Positions 9,873-20,168 are shown, counted from the stretch's first letter. The stretch is DNA of 64,000 nucleotides from Candidatus Dependentiae bacterium (GCA_018266175.1 JAFEAY010000010.1:53942-117941); one strand, 5' to 3'. Translations and numbers: made by a program. Notes: generated by a model not told the origin, from the letters alone.

Positions 9873-9975
9873 GATTTTAGCGTCTCCTGTTTTTATTGTT
9901 ACTAACATTTTATAAAAACATAGATCCAGGTAGCCACGCAAGATTCTAGCTGTATTCGTTTTCTTGAGCGGTTAA

Positions 9976-10143
9976 CACAAGAAAGATGATAAAGAAACAA
10001 TGGAACAATGCGCTAACCGCGCACTCGAGCAGATTAAAAATAAAAACTATGCAGTCGAGCTACAAGGCCAGGGCATTAAGAAGGTTGAGTTGTGGGGAAT
10101 TGCCTGTCACCACAAAGCAATACTCCTTATTTCTGAATCATAA
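9976..10143 (+). pseudogene. 3' remnant of AAA-ATPase/PD-(D/E)XK nuclease (DUF1703 type)
   Basis: A 55-codon open stretch reading ...ANRALEQIKNKNYAVEL...IKKVELWGIACHHKAIL... then stop. This is the characteristic C-terminal end of the DUF1703 / PD-(D/E)XK family (AL.QI..K.Y, then a final beta strand with G-I). The frame is closed by a stop at 9973 and no upstream part of the gene remains, so this is a relic. Confidence 0.65.
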
Positions 10144-10244
10144 ATAACGCGAACTCAAGCATTATAATGTATTGGATAGATTGATTAAGACACACGGTTG
10201 TGGCTGGTGACCTGATCAGACTCTCCAGCCACAAAATTATTGTA

Positions 10245-11072
10245 TCATTTACCTTTTTTTGGCTTGCTCCATTTTGCAAAGCCACGAGATTTTGCAATCG
10301 CATAAAAATCTTCTTCTGGCTGGTTTTCTTCTTCGTCATCTTCTTGGCTCTCGTATCCACCTTCTTGCTCATCATCCTCTGATTCATAGGCATCGTACTG
10401 ATCATCAGACCAAGAGAGACCCTGGGCATAATGATCAGCAAGCTGATCATCAATTTCTTGGATAAGCTCATCAAAGCGCGATTGGTCTTTTTCAAACTCA
10501 AGCTCTTGCTCCTCTAATTGCTCGAGCAATCTTCGTTCTTTTCTTCGTTGCTTATAAGCTCTTTTTCTTTGTGCTCTATCTTTTTTTGTTGCAAAAAACT
10601 CCCGCTCATCTTCCCATTCTTCTTCTAAATAATCTTGGTAGTCCTCTTGCATATGAAGACGAACATTTTGTTTATTTCCTGCTTGAGATAAAGAACTCCT
10701 TGCGCACTCATGCTGTTTACAAGACTGTAAGACCGATGAAATAACAAAATACCTCAAGCGTTTGACACGTTTTTTACTATTTTTACTCAATGCATCAAAT
10801 AAATTTTGCCTTGCACTCTCAATGATTTGATTGCAAGAGCTACAGTTTATGCATGGCAATAAGCTCTTAATCAAATGTTGAATAGTATCTTGTGTATGGT
10901 TTGGAGCAATAGTTTTAAGACGACCTCTTAGTATTTCTGCATACGCTTGACCGTTTAACCCACAAGACTTATAAGCGTTTTCCAATCTTTTTGGGCTTGC
11001 AAAAAGCAGCCCATCAAATGAGTACACTGCAAGTAACACTACGTTGAAAACCATGGAGTACAACAACTTCAT
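10245..11072 (-). CDS. secreted hypothetical protein with acidic C-terminal half
   Basis: 275 residues with an N-terminal signal peptide (hydrophobic to about residue 25). The first half carries conserved-looking cysteines (CINCSSC and others), possibly disulfide-forming or metal-binding. The second half is highly charged: a basic/acidic coiled coil followed by a very acidic segment (runs of D/E, Q, Y) and a basic C-terminus. AAGGA precedes the ATG. It lies directly downstream of clpB with a 26-base gap. No family recognised. Confidence 0.75.
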   Translation of the reverse strand: MKLLYSMVFNVVLLAVYSFDGLLFASPKRLENAYKSCGLNGQAYAEILRGRLKTIAPNHTQDTIQHLIKSLLPCINCSSCNQIIESARQNLFDALSKNSKKRVKRLRYFVISSVLQSCKQHECARSSLSQAGNKQNVRLHMQEDYQDYLEEEWEDEREFFATKKDRAQRKRAYKQRRKERRLLEQLEEQELEFEKDQSRFDELIQEIDDQLADHYAQGLSWSDDQYDAYESEDDEQEGGYESQEDDEEENQPEEDFYAIAKSRGFAKWSKPKKGK

Positions 11073-11098
11073 TATTTTTCCTTTTTAAAAATAAAGCG

Positions 11099-13654
11099 CT
11101 AGCTCATAACAATTTTATTATTTTGTTGATCAATTATAAACATTTTTTTATCAGGATTTTTTAACATCTCAACGGCCAATGGGCTTACCACGAGCTGCTG
11201 AACTGCTCGCTTGAGCGGGCGAGCACCAAACTCGGGTACATACCCCTGCTCAGCCAAGTAGGCGAGCGCAGCCTCTGAAAACGTCAGCTGAATGCCTTGA
11301 TCTTTGACCCGACTTTGTACCACATCAAGTTGAATGCGTACAATCGTTTTGATGTCGTTCAACGATAATGATTTAAAGAAAACGGTCTCATCAATACGAT
11401 TCAAAAATTCAGGCCTAAAGGTTGTCAGGAGCAATTTCTCAATTTCAGTACGCACTTTGGGCGTGATCTCTCCTGCCTGCAAAATAAGTGAACTACCGAT
11501 GTTTGAAGTCATAATAACAATGCAATTTTTGAATGAAACAGTACGACCTTGCGAATCGGTTAAATGACCTTCATCAAGAATTTGTAAGAACATGTTGAAA
11601 ACATCGGGATGCGCTTTTTCAATTTCATCAAACAGTAAAACACTGTAAGGATGCTTGCGCACCTGTTCGGTCAACTGACCACCTTCTTCGTACCCAACAT
11701 ATCCTGGAGGTGCTCCGACAAGGCGTGCAACGGCATGTTTTTCCATGTACTCAGACATGTCGATGCGGATCATTTTATGCTCGTCATCAAACAGATAATC
11801 GGCAAGCGTTTTTGCCACTTCGGTTTTTCCGACACCAGTTGGCCCTAAGAAAAGAAACGAACCGATCGGTTTGTTTTGGTCACCAATCCCGGCACGATGC
11901 ACACGAATGGTATTGGCAATTTTGGTAATTGCTTCGTCTTGCCCAACCACACGCGTATGCAGCTCGGTCTCCATATTCAAAAGCTTATGTCCTTCATCAG
12001 CTTTGAGCTTTTCAACCGGAACTTTGATCCAGCGCGAAAGTACTGCGGCAATATCATCTTCATCAACCTCTTCTTTGATCAGATGCGTTGTGAGCGATTT
12101 TAGTTTTTCCAGCTCATCGTTCAATTTCTTTTCAAGCTCAACAAGCTTGCCGTATTTGAGCATTGAAGCTTTGCTCAAGTCACCTTCACGCTCGGCTCGG
12201 GCAAAGTCGATATTTGCTTGTTCGATTTGTTCTTTAATTTTTTGAATTGATTCAAGCGGCTTACGCTCAGACTTCCATTGGTCAAGCAGTGCACGCTCTT
12301 CTTCTTTAAAATTACTCAACTCTTTTTCAAGATCGTGTAATCGTTTTTTTGAAAGATCATCTTTTTCTTTGCCCAGCGCAATTTTTTCGATCTCAAGCTG
12401 ACGCAGCTTACGCTCAAGTTTATCGAGTGTTTCAGGCTTTGAATCGATGGCCATTTTTACTTGCGAAGCCGCTTCGTCAATTAAATCAATTGCTTTGTCG
12501 GGTAAAAAACGATCGGGGATCAGGCGGGCAGAAAGCTTGACCGCTTTGACTAAAGCTTGATCTTTGATGCGAATGCCATGATGCAACTCGTAGCGCTCTT
12601 TCAGGCCGCGCAAAATTGAAATTGCATCGTCAAGCGTTGGCTCTTCAACCAGAACTTTTTGGAAGCGACGCTCAAGTGCTGCATCTTTTTCAATATATTT
12701 TTTGTATTCCATGACGGTTGTTGCACCAACGCAATGCAAGATTCCACGTGCAAGTGCCGGCTTGAGCAAGTTGGAGGCATCCATGCCTCCTCCGGTTGCA
12801 CCAGCACCTACAAGCATATGAAGCTCATCAATAAATAAAATTATTGCCTCATGCTCTTTTTCGATGGCATTTAAAATTGCCTTGAGCCGCTCTTCAAACT
12901 CGCCTCGGTATTTTGTTCCTGCAATGAGTGAGCCCATGTCCAGCGATAAGATGCGGCGGTTGCGCAAACTTTCTGGCACATCGTTGTCAACAATGCGCTG
13001 GGCAATGCCCTCAACAATTGCTGTTTTTCCGACACCGGGGTCACCCACCAGCACAGGATTATTTTTGGTACGGCGTGATAAAATTTGAAGCACATGACGG
13101 ATTTCATCATTACGGCCAATGACAGGGTCAAGCTTGCCCTGCTTGGCACGGGCGGTGAGATCTTGGCAATATTTTTCTAGAACTTGGTAGTTATTTTCAG
13201 CGTTTTGGTCTTTCACGGTTTCCCCCTTTCGTAACGATTGAACCCACGGTAAAACATTGTGATAATTTAAATTTTGGGAAAAGAAAGTGGTAATGCTTGA
13301 TGGAAGCGTTTTTGTTTTTGATAAGCCCAGCAGCAAAAGGTCAATACTGATGTACTGGTCACCGAGCTCTTTTGCAAGCGCTTGGCACTCACTAAAAAAT
13401 GTACTGAAGTTGTGGTCGATGCCGACTTGAGCACCGGTTACCTTGGGCAACCGATTGAGCTCGTTGAGCGTCAGCGCATCAAGCGATTTTATATCGACTT
13501 TTAAAGACTTAAAGCATGATTGAAATAATTGGTCGTCTGTTGCAACGGCAAGCAGATGAAGCGGCTGCAAGACAGCATGGCTATGCTCTTGCGCACAGGA
13601 AACCGCTTTTTGAAAAAGTTCCGCACTTGCATTGGTTAATTGTTCTTGGTTCAT
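11099..13654 (-). CDS. clpB: ATP-dependent disaggregase ClpB
   Basis: 851 residues, normal length. ClpB is the hexameric AAA+ machine that, with DnaK, pulls polypeptides out of aggregates in the cytoplasm. Visible are the N-terminal Clp-N repeats, NBD1 with Walker A GDPGVGKT (about residue 203), the long middle coiled-coil domain (about 400-520, rich in K/E), NBD2 with GPTGVGKT (about residue 600), and the C-terminal small domain. AGGAGA lies upstream of the ATG. I saw no CIRCE-like operator upstream. Confidence 0.98.
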   Translation of the reverse strand: MNQEQLTNASAELFQKAVSCAQEHSHAVLQPLHLLAVATDDQLFQSCFKSLKVDIKSLDALTLNELNRLPKVTGAQVGIDHNFSTFFSECQALAKELGDQYISIDLLLLGLSKTKTLPSSITTFFSQNLNYHNVLPWVQSLRKGETVKDQNAENNYQVLEKYCQDLTARAKQGKLDPVIGRNDEIRHVLQILSRRTKNNPVLVGDPGVGKTAIVEGIAQRIVDNDVPESLRNRRILSLDMGSLIAGTKYRGEFEERLKAILNAIEKEHEAIILFIDELHMLVGAGATGGGMDASNLLKPALARGILHCVGATTVMEYKKYIEKDAALERRFQKVLVEEPTLDDAISILRGLKERYELHHGIRIKDQALVKAVKLSARLIPDRFLPDKAIDLIDEAASQVKMAIDSKPETLDKLERKLRQLEIEKIALGKEKDDLSKKRLHDLEKELSNFKEEERALLDQWKSERKPLESIQKIKEQIEQANIDFARAEREGDLSKASMLKYGKLVELEKKLNDELEKLKSLTTHLIKEEVDEDDIAAVLSRWIKVPVEKLKADEGHKLLNMETELHTRVVGQDEAITKIANTIRVHRAGIGDQNKPIGSFLFLGPTGVGKTEVAKTLADYLFDDEHKMIRIDMSEYMEKHAVARLVGAPPGYVGYEEGGQLTEQVRKHPYSVLLFDEIEKAHPDVFNMFLQILDEGHLTDSQGRTVSFKNCIVIMTSNIGSSLILQAGEITPKVRTEIEKLLLTTFRPEFLNRIDETVFFKSLSLNDIKTIVRIQLDVVQSRVKDQGIQLTFSEAALAYLAEQGYVPEFGARPLKRAVQQLVVSPLAVEMLKNPDKKMFIIDQQNNKIVMS

Positions 13655-13747
13655 AAATATCTCCTGAACATCACAGCAATAAACTGATGTTCAACTATTA
13701 TGCCGCAAAATTAACTCAATTCAAGTGCGTGAAAATGTATGGAGAAA

Positions 13748-14089
13748 TTATGGCTGCTTGCCCAACTCAGTCTTGAGATGCGTTAGCTGTCCTGCAAGTG
13801 ATCCAAGCTTTGACTTCAGTTCAGTGAGCTTTGTTTCTAAATCAGCGATTGTTGTTTGTAATACGCTTGGTTGAGTTACTTTTGCTGCTTCAGCTGCAGA
13901 TTTGTTAGTATTCTTAGTGCCTTTATTTCTCTTTTTCTTATTCCTATTCTTTCTTTCTTTTTTTTGCTGATGTTTTGATTTTTTCTCAGCAGCATAAACA
14001 CTTTCCTGTGCAACAAAACAGCTTGCTCCCGCAATCGCTACAAGAAGAGCAACTCTAAGCCCCAAGCATTTGATCATTCTTTGCATCAT
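13748..14089 (-). CDS. small secreted protein with C-terminal heptad motif
   Basis: 113 residues from the ATG following GAGGG; the frame extends upstream but the signal peptide begins here (hydrophobic core then VYAAEKK). A strongly basic linker (Lys/Arg/Asn-rich) is followed by a Leu/Lys heptad segment (LTELKSKLGSLAGQL) at the extreme C-terminus, the same kind of motif found in three other secreted proteins here. Function unknown; a short adaptor or anchoring protein is conceivable. Confidence 0.7.
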   Translation of the reverse strand: MMQRMIKCLGLRVALLVAIAGASCFVAQESVYAAEKKSKHQQKKERKNRNKKKRNKGTKNTNKSAAEAAKVTQPSVLQTTIADLETKLTELKSKLGSLAGQLTHLKTELGKQP

Positions 14090-14227
14090 CACAAATCCCT
14101 CACCCGTTACATAATTTATTATAAACATCGAAACACAATTCATGGTATTCAAGAGAGCCCTAGGCTTTCAATAAATCAAAAAAATTGTCGTTATAAAACC
14201 AACTCTGAGTAAGCTGCGAAGTTTGAA

Positions 14228-15337
14228 TTAACTCAAAACGCTGAGCTTTGGTAGAGGAATGTAGCTCAAGTTGCGCGAGCGCGCCCAGGCTTTAAGAAAG
14301 TCCCAAATTTTGTAGGACTTGAGTGTGTTCATGGTACGAGGAAATGCAGGATCGATGCAAATCACCGACCGCGTTGCTCTGTTCCATCCAACAACAACCA
14401 TGAAATGGCCATTACGATAGGGCGTTGCACCACCACGCAAACTCCGTACACTGACTGCAACGGGAACTTTACGCTGAAGATATTGATACAAATCGTTAAA
14501 ACTGTTCAGGCGCTCGACACGGAAAAAAACATTCCCCTTGCTTGCATGATACGCATGCGCAACGTTGAGCAGCCAGTTACCATAAATATCCAGATATCCC
14601 TTGTCCAAAACTTTATCGGCAAAGTCAATGACATAATCGTGAAGATTGGTATTTACTTGAGCGCCGGGCTCTTTTTTCATGAAGTAATTAACAATTAAGC
14701 TGGTTGCGGTAGGGGAACAAAGATCTGCAAAACGTGGGTGCTTGAGCACCATTTGCGATTGCTTAGGAACACCGCTGACCAAAACAGTTGGATTATTCAC
14801 AGAAGGCCGTGCAAGATTAAACAACTTCATGTTCGATGCACAGGCAAAAAGCGCCTTGAGACTGTGATGGTCTGCACCACCTTCAAACGTTACTTTAACA
14901 CGAAAGCCACGCGCAAGAACATTGCGCTGCATTTCAACAAGTACATGCTTGGTATGAACAAATCGATCTAACTTATTAACAAATGTTTGTTGATGATCGG
15001 GCGACCACTGAGCAAGACGATGCCAACGCGACCAATCGCTATGCTTAACACTCACCCATATGGTCATTTTACCACGCTTGGGCCGATAGGCATTCCATGA
15101 CAGAATAAGCTCATTAAATGGTCCGGTATCAGTGCGCTCCCAAATTTTAACATCGGCGCCTTGGCCAGCTGTTTGAGGAAGAGGGTCATTAAAAAATTTT
15201 GAAAATGTTTTTGAAAAGTTGCATGAAAGGGGTGGTTGTACAACCGCATGTGCAGATGAAAGAGTAACGATGCATAGCACCATGTTCCAGCAGATAAGAC
15301 GTAACCAATAAGGCATAGTATTCCAGACTGTTTTCAC
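14228..15337 (-). CDS. secreted C39-like cysteine peptidase family protein
   Basis: About 370 residues. I place the start at a GTG preceded by GGGAG, giving a clean signal peptide ending around SSAHA. The C-terminal half matches the C39-like papain-fold family: V-P-x-x-S-Q motif (GVPKQSQM), a Cys in LCSPTATSL as nucleophile, the GGHF-like His in RNGHFMVVVGW, and an Asp in CIDPAF. The N-terminal part has a W-S-R-W motif in a beta-rich domain usual in this family. It probably cleaves peptides outside the cytoplasm. Confidence 0.82.
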   Translation of the reverse strand: MKTVWNTMPYWLRLICWNMVLCIVTLSSAHAVVQPPLSCNFSKTFSKFFNDPLPQTAGQGADVKIWERTDTGPFNELILSWNAYRPKRGKMTIWVSVKHSDWSRWHRLAQWSPDHQQTFVNKLDRFVHTKHVLVEMQRNVLARGFRVKVTFEGGADHHSLKALFACASNMKLFNLARPSVNNPTVLVSGVPKQSQMVLKHPRFADLCSPTATSLIVNYFMKKEPGAQVNTNLHDYVIDFADKVLDKGYLDIYGNWLLNVAHAYHASKGNVFFRVERLNSFNDLYQYLQRKVPVAVSVRSLRGGATPYRNGHFMVVVGWNRATRSVICIDPAFPRTMNTLKSYKIWDFLKAWARSRNLSYIPLPKLSVLS

Positions 15338-15377
15338 TGCCCTGCTCCCCAACTTCCCCCTTTATGATACGGTTCCT

Positions 15378-16793
15378 TCACTTACCAACACAAAAAGAGC
15401 TAAAGACATGATCAAGCATCGCCTCGGTTACATTGCGACCGGTGAGTTCTGCTGTTTTTTCAAGAATCTCTTTGAGTTGATACGCTACCAATTCGTAGTG
15501 TACTCCATCAGCAAAGCCATTAACAATAAAATCCAATCTTGCTTCGATTTGAGCAAGGAGCTGACATTGTCGATGGTTTAGAAGATAGGGGGACGAGCAT
15601 TGTGCAAAGATATATTGAATTTTCTCTTCTATCATCACTTCAAGCGCTTCGATTCCTAAGCGCTCCTTAGCCGAAGTATATACCGTTTTATGACTTTGAG
15701 AATCCAGAATTTGTTTTAAAGCAAAATTAACAGGCTGAGCATCAACTTTGTTCACAACAATAATTACCTTGTCAGCATATTCCTGAAGTACCTCATGATA
15801 CTGAGCATCAAGATGCTGGTCGGCTGCATCAATCACGAGCAAGACAACGTCTGCCGAACGTGCTTCGTGCCAAGAACGCTCAATACCCTGCTTCTCGATG
15901 ACATCGCTGGTTGATCGTAGTCCGGCAGTATCAATGAACAATACAAAGTTTCCTTGGCGATAAATTGTTGTTTCAATGCTATCGCGCGTTGTCCCTGCAA
16001 TATCAGAAACAATTGCTCGGTCCTTGCGTATCAACGCATTAAAAAGTGTTGATTTACCAACGTTAACACTTCCAACAAGGGCTACACGTATCCCCTGCTT
16101 TATTTGCTGCTGCTGATTAAAATTTTCTTGCGCACTGCGCACATCACTACGCAACTGAATAAGTTTTTCTATAATAAGCTGATCGAAATCAAAGTCTCGC
16201 TGCTCTTCGTCAAGAAACTCAAAGCTGGCTTCAACAAGTCCAAGTACTGCAACAAATTCAGTTTGAATGCCTTGTAAAAATGAAGACAAACTGCCCTGAA
16301 GTTGCGCCATCGACTTGCGTAACGCAAGCTCAGTTTGAGCATGAATGACATCGTTAATAGCCTCAGCCTGAACAAGATCAAGCTTACCATTGAGAAATGC
16401 TCGCTTGGTAAATTCACCTCGTTGCGCATGGCGAGCGCCTGCTTTGATAGCAACATCAATAATTTGTTGAATAATAAATTGGTTATTGTGGCAACTTATT
16501 TCAACGGTATGTTGCCCAGTGAATGTTCTTGGTGCGTGCATCACAAAAAACAAGACTTCATCAATGGGACATGCAGTATCCTGAGGATCAACAACATGCC
16601 CATGATGAATAGTATGACTTGAAACATTATTCAATGATTGACCAGATGAAAGCTGAGCTATTTGAGCAGCAACAGCGAGTGCATGATCACCAGAGAGTCT
16701 GAGTAGGGCAATTGCACCATTTCCTTGCGGACTGCATTGCGCTACAATGACATCGTGTTCATCACTCTGAAGTGTCGGATGAACGCTTATCAT
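15378..16793 (-). CDS. mnmE: tRNA modification GTPase MnmE
   Basis: 471 residues from the ATG giving MISVHPT. MnmE with MnmG installs the 5-carboxymethylaminomethyl group on wobble U34 of some tRNAs. Visible are the N-terminal folate-binding domain, the helical domain, the inserted G domain with GSVNVGKST (G1) and DTAGL (G3), NKVD (G4), and the essential C-terminal FCVGK with its catalytic cysteine. The start overlaps the end of khpB by 32 bases, so the pair is probably translated together. mnmG is not in this window. Confidence 0.97.
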   Translation of the reverse strand: MISVHPTLQSDEHDVIVAQCSPQGNGAIALLRLSGDHALAVAAQIAQLSSGQSLNNVSSHTIHHGHVVDPQDTACPIDEVLFFVMHAPRTFTGQHTVEISCHNNQFIIQQIIDVAIKAGARHAQRGEFTKRAFLNGKLDLVQAEAINDVIHAQTELALRKSMAQLQGSLSSFLQGIQTEFVAVLGLVEASFEFLDEEQRDFDFDQLIIEKLIQLRSDVRSAQENFNQQQQIKQGIRVALVGSVNVGKSTLFNALIRKDRAIVSDIAGTTRDSIETTIYRQGNFVLFIDTAGLRSTSDVIEKQGIERSWHEARSADVVLLVIDAADQHLDAQYHEVLQEYADKVIIVVNKVDAQPVNFALKQILDSQSHKTVYTSAKERLGIEALEVMIEEKIQYIFAQCSSPYLLNHRQCQLLAQIEARLDFIVNGFADGVHYELVAYQLKEILEKTAELTGRNVTEAMLDHVFSSFCVGK

Positions 16794-17508
16794 GTGCCCC
16801 AAGACCTTTGAACGAAATAACAATGTGATAGTTGTGAAATTTCTTTTTGTGCGTCTTTTTTAAGAACTGCATAAGCAAGTAAGCAAGACTCATGCTGATA
16901 GCACGCTCATCTTCAAGCTTAAATACACGCTCTTGAAAGCCGATGTAAAGAATTTTCTTATCAATTTTTGTTGCAAAATTAGTTGAAACTTCCATCAACG
17001 TGCAAAGCTCATTCAACCAGGGTGTGATCTGATCAACAAGTTCTTGTGTCCAAAAATCGCCCTGCACTGTTCCTCGATCATGACGAGCATTGATAGCATC
17101 AACGTGCGCGCGTTCTTGACGCTGAGCAAGCTGATTTGCACCTCTTTCGCCATCTCTTTGAACAACTCGTGCTGGCTGTTGTGCCGAACGCTGATTTTTA
17201 GCTTGCGACCTAGAATCTTTGGAGGCGGTAGCATTTGAATCAGGATACTGACGATTTTGCCTGCGATCGTCTGAACGTTCGTTTCGTTTTTGTTGAGCAA
17301 CCTTACGCTGCTCACGCTCTTGCCGCTCATTCAGCTTTTTGGGATCATAGGAAATTGATACAATAGCTGGGCGTTTGGTAAAACCAAAAAAGTTTTTTGC
17401 TCCCAGTTCTAAAATATTAATTGTAAACTCTTCAGGTTTACCCGACTCTACCCACGCTTTTTCGATTGCTTTTGCGACGGATGATGCTTCATGCAGCATT
17501 GATTTCAT
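16762..17508 (-). CDS. khpB: KhpB/Jag-type RNA-binding protein
   Basis: 248 residues from the ATG preceded by AAAGG; 12 upstream in-frame codons were left out. The N-terminal 50 residues are a Jag-N domain (helix, then LGAKNFFGFTKRPA). A long basic Gln/Arg-rich linker (about residues 65-150) leads to a C-terminal KH-like domain. Jag/KhpB proteins bind RNA and usually pair with KhpA, which is also present (22138-22371). The usual R3H domain is not obvious at the end, so the C-terminus may be shortened or divergent. Confidence 0.8.
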   Translation of the reverse strand: MKSMLHEASSVAKAIEKAWVESGKPEEFTINILELGAKNFFGFTKRPAIVSISYDPKKLNERQEREQRKVAQQKRNERSDDRRQNRQYPDSNATASKDSRSQAKNQRSAQQPARVVQRDGERGANQLAQRQERAHVDAINARHDRGTVQGDFWTQELVDQITPWLNELCTLMEVSTNFATKIDKKILYIGFQERVFKLEDERAISMSLAYLLMQFLKKTHKKKFHNYHIVISFKGLGAHDKRSSDTSE

Positions 17509-17544
17509 GTAAGAAAACCTTTCAATGGAAAGCCGAGAATACAT

Positions 17545-17814
17545 GACAAATATTGAGAAATAATAGCTCTAAAACTCCGAAATTTTAAGGAAACGCCGTG
17601 TCACCCACCCCATACACCACGCTCGATATGGAAAATTGCCGAATTCACTGAAGCTTATGCTTTCAGCAAAAATCTAACAGAAAATTACTTCCTGTGCAAT
17701 CGGATTGTAATTTTAACCTTTAAAAGTCTGTAATTTTAAGGATGGGACGCTTCCCTCTTCGCTGATAAGCGCTATGACAAACAGCCTACATTTTTGGGTC
17801 GACCGTTTTGCTAG
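17545..17814. other. intergenic region with no recognisable gene
   Basis: Between khpB and the repeats next to tRNA-Gly. An open stretch of about 58 codons on the + strand lacks a start codon and any family resemblance. Two short similar strings (gaaattttaagg and gtaattttaagg) lie 160 bases apart. I see nothing else. Confidence 0.4.
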
Positions 17815-17852
17815 CTATAGCTTTCCAAGCCTGAAGGCATGGATAAACGAAG
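17815..17852 (+). repeat. repeat B, copy near tRNA-Gly
   Basis: 38 bases matching 29075-29112 at about 31 of 38 positions (shared core: ccaagcc.gaaggc.tggataa). Relative to repeat A and the tRNA, it is in the opposite orientation to the copy near tRNA-Gln. Confidence 0.7.
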
Positions 17853-17921
17853 TTTGCCCGCCTACGTTAACTGCCATCGCTAAAAAGCTGTGACATTTGA
17901 ATTAACTTCGGCGTGGCATCC

Positions 17922-17951
17922 CGCCATAGCCTGAAAGGCGACGGCGGATGG
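17922..17951 (-). repeat. repeat A hairpin fused to tRNA-Gly 3' end
   Basis: On the minus strand these 30 bases begin with the CCA of tRNA-Gly and continue into a hairpin. They match 27 of 30 bases after tRNA-Gln (29035-29064). Two of the three differences form a compensating base pair at the hairpin tip (T-A here, C-G there). Confidence 0.75.
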
Positions 17952-18023
17952 AGCGGGAAACGGGATTCGAACCCGCGACCCTTGCCTTGGCAAGGCAATG
18001 CTCTACCACTGAGCTATTCCCGC
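17949..18023 (-). tRNA. tRNA-Gly (GCC)
   Basis: Minus-strand cloverleaf: acceptor gcgggaa/ttcccgc, D arm gctc..gagc, anticodon stem ttgcc/ggcaa with loop ttGCCaa, T arm gcggg-ttcgaat-cccgt, discriminator T, and an encoded CCA. It reads GGC/GGT glycine codons. A good promoter lies 23 bases upstream. Confidence 0.97.
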
Positions 18024-18045
18024 ATTAATTGAAAAGAACGACTAA

Positions 18046-18074
18046 AATGTAAACGTATTTGAGACAAATGTCAA
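18046..18074 (-). promoter_or_regulatory. promoter of tRNA-Gly
   Basis: On the minus strand: -35 TTGACA (18069-18074), 17-base spacer, -10 TACATT (18046-18051). The -35 box is a perfect consensus and the layout matches the tRNA-Phe promoter. Confidence 0.75.
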
Positions 18075-18130
18075 CATGTATCGCTTTGAATATTTTTACA
18101 AACACAACCCTTGGCTTCCAGCTTTGCAAG

Positions 18131-19972
18131 CTACATCTGAACCATGGTCACAACGCCATGCAGCTTATCGGGTGGCAATTTGTAAAATTGAACAAATGAT
18201 GGAACAAGCTTTTTAATGCTCGCAAAAACCTTCCAGAAGATATTGCGTGTCACAATTTCTTCCAAGCCATAAAAAATTACTTTGGCTTCTATGCCGGCAT
18301 TGTGCAAGATTTTATCAATATCAAGCACTTCCATATATCCCATATGAATCTCGAAAATGCGCAGTCCATCTGCAAGGTTGCCTTTAAAAAAGCCAATAAC
18401 ACCAAATGGATCATCCCGTGTAACCACAGAGATCATGATGTTATCTTCATAAATAATATTATTTTTAAAGATCGTCTGAGTAATGTAGGGCTGGACATTA
18501 TCGATGTCACGCACAAAGAAAAGCGCCGTGCCTTTTATTTTATTTGTCAGATTGTACACAGGAACATACTGCTCAAGAAAATCATTGAGGGACATTGGAT
18601 GAATTGCCTTAATCAAACGCTTTTGACCAAAAGTATAAATAATGAGCGTACTGAGCGGAATAAGCGCTATGGCTATAGACCAGCAAGCACCAGACTGCAG
18701 CTTACAACTTCCTGAAACCAAGAAGAGAAACGCAACCAACATAACACCAATTGCAATCGCCATTTTTGCATAGCAACGCCTGAGATAAAAAATCCAAGTC
18801 ATCATAACCGCGGTAAGCGTCATAGTTCCTGTTACTGCAAAGCCATAAGCGCTGGCTAAACTATGCGACTCTTGAAAATGAAAAATAATCATCAGCACAC
18901 TGATAAGCAAAAACCAGTTTACAAATCCAACATAAATCTGCGAACGCAGCTTGCTGGAGGTGTATTCAACGTGAAACATAGGAAGCATGTTGGTCATAAT
19001 GCCTTGATAGACAATAGAAAAAATGCCGCTAATCATAGCTTGCGAACCAATAACTGACGCCAATAAGCTTAAAATCAGGAATGGTATGTACAACAAACCC
19101 CACTGATGCAAGATCATTTCATATAAAACATACTTTGTTGCAGGATATAAAATTAAAAATGCACCCTGCCCTAAGTAGGTCAAAACAAGCACGCAGAAGA
19201 CAAAATACCATCCATGTAGAATTGGCTTTCGTCCCAAATGACCCATGTCTGCATAAAGCGCTTCGCCACCTGTTGCGCATAAAATAACTTCTGAGAGAAC
19301 AAAAAATCCGGTAAATCCATTGCGATATATAAAATTAAGAGCAAACCAAGGGTTAATTGCTTTCAAAACGAAAGGCGCCTGAAAAATACCTATGAACCCT
19401 GATATCGCAAGCACTACAAACCAAACGACCATAATTGGGCCAAAGGCTGTTGCAACACGCTCAACACCACGTTTTTGAAGCGTGAACAACATGATAGCAA
19501 TCAGGCTTGCAAAGCCTATCAAAATATAATGATTTATTGGGGGCAAACCCGGGATCAGCAGAATTCCTTCAACGGCACTCAAAATGCTCATTGCTGGAGT
19601 CAGCATACCGTCTCCCATTAAAAGAGAAATTCCTATAAATGATAAGAAGGTAGCAACCATCACCTGTCTTTGTGATTTAAGCAAAGGAACTAAAATTTCT
19701 TTTAAAACAATCGTTCCACCCTCGCCCTTTTTACCCAGACTCATGGCAAGCCATGCGTATTCAACGCCAACCAAAACCACCAATGTCCAAATTATCAGCG
19801 AAAGAACTCCGATAACATTTTCTACCGAAGGCATAATTAAAAGGAATGCGACCGAAAGTGTGTAAATGGGACTCGTTCCAATATCCCCAAACACCACTCC
19901 CAATGATTTAACCATCTCTTTAAATGGTTTAAATTGCTCAATATGCGTAAATGATAAAAGCCAATGATACAT
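18131..19972 (-). CDS. kup: KUP-family potassium uptake transporter
   Basis: 613 residues, normal KUP length. It imports K+ by proton symport across the inner membrane. The N-terminus shows the family hallmark LGVVFGDIGTSPIYTL; Walker-like GEGG (KKGEGGTIVL) and about 12 hydrophobic segments follow, then a C-terminal cytoplasmic domain with the VVTRDDPFGVIGF stretch. AGGA sits six bases before the ATG. It stands alone, running away from tRNA-Phe. Confidence 0.96.
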   Translation of the reverse strand: MYHWLLSFTHIEQFKPFKEMVKSLGVVFGDIGTSPIYTLSVAFLLIMPSVENVIGVLSLIIWTLVVLVGVEYAWLAMSLGKKGEGGTIVLKEILVPLLKSQRQVMVATFLSFIGISLLMGDGMLTPAMSILSAVEGILLIPGLPPINHYILIGFASLIAIMLFTLQKRGVERVATAFGPIMVVWFVVLAISGFIGIFQAPFVLKAINPWFALNFIYRNGFTGFFVLSEVILCATGGEALYADMGHLGRKPILHGWYFVFCVLVLTYLGQGAFLILYPATKYVLYEMILHQWGLLYIPFLILSLLASVIGSQAMISGIFSIVYQGIMTNMLPMFHVEYTSSKLRSQIYVGFVNWFLLISVLMIIFHFQESHSLASAYGFAVTGTMTLTAVMMTWIFYLRRCYAKMAIAIGVMLVAFLFLVSGSCKLQSGACWSIAIALIPLSTLIIYTFGQKRLIKAIHPMSLNDFLEQYVPVYNLTNKIKGTALFFVRDIDNVQPYITQTIFKNNIIYEDNIMISVVTRDDPFGVIGFFKGNLADGLRIFEIHMGYMEVLDIDKILHNAGIEAKVIFYGLEEIVTRNIFWKVFASIKKLVPSFVQFYKLPPDKLHGVVTMVQM

Positions 19973-20109
19973 AAAAAATCCTACAACAAATCCAATAAGA
20001 TCTCTGCATCAGTTGTTTACAATCCCCAGATGTAAGGAGTAGGATAGCACAACCTTCCATGAGTTGTCATATAATTCACACCACTTGAATTATATTAACA
20101 ATTTTTGGG

Positions 20110-20138
20110 TTGACATTATGTCGATGAACAGGTACGAT
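20110..20138 (+). promoter_or_regulatory. promoter of tRNA-Phe
   Basis: -35 TTGACA (20110-20115, perfect), 17-base spacer, -10 TACGAT (20133-20138), 30 bases before the mature tRNA. Confidence 0.75.
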
Positions 20139-20168
20139 ACTGCACATAGATCATCTCTTTGAATTTGT

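Noticed and set aside
10145-10156. 12-base match to the left end of the IS982-type element, possible solo IS end
   Set aside because: Too short and lacking the rest of the 13-base terminal repeat; mentioned only in connection with the nearby relic.
17548-17731. Open stretch of about 58 codons on the + strand
   Set aside because: No start codon, no ribosome-binding site and no resemblance to any protein family.
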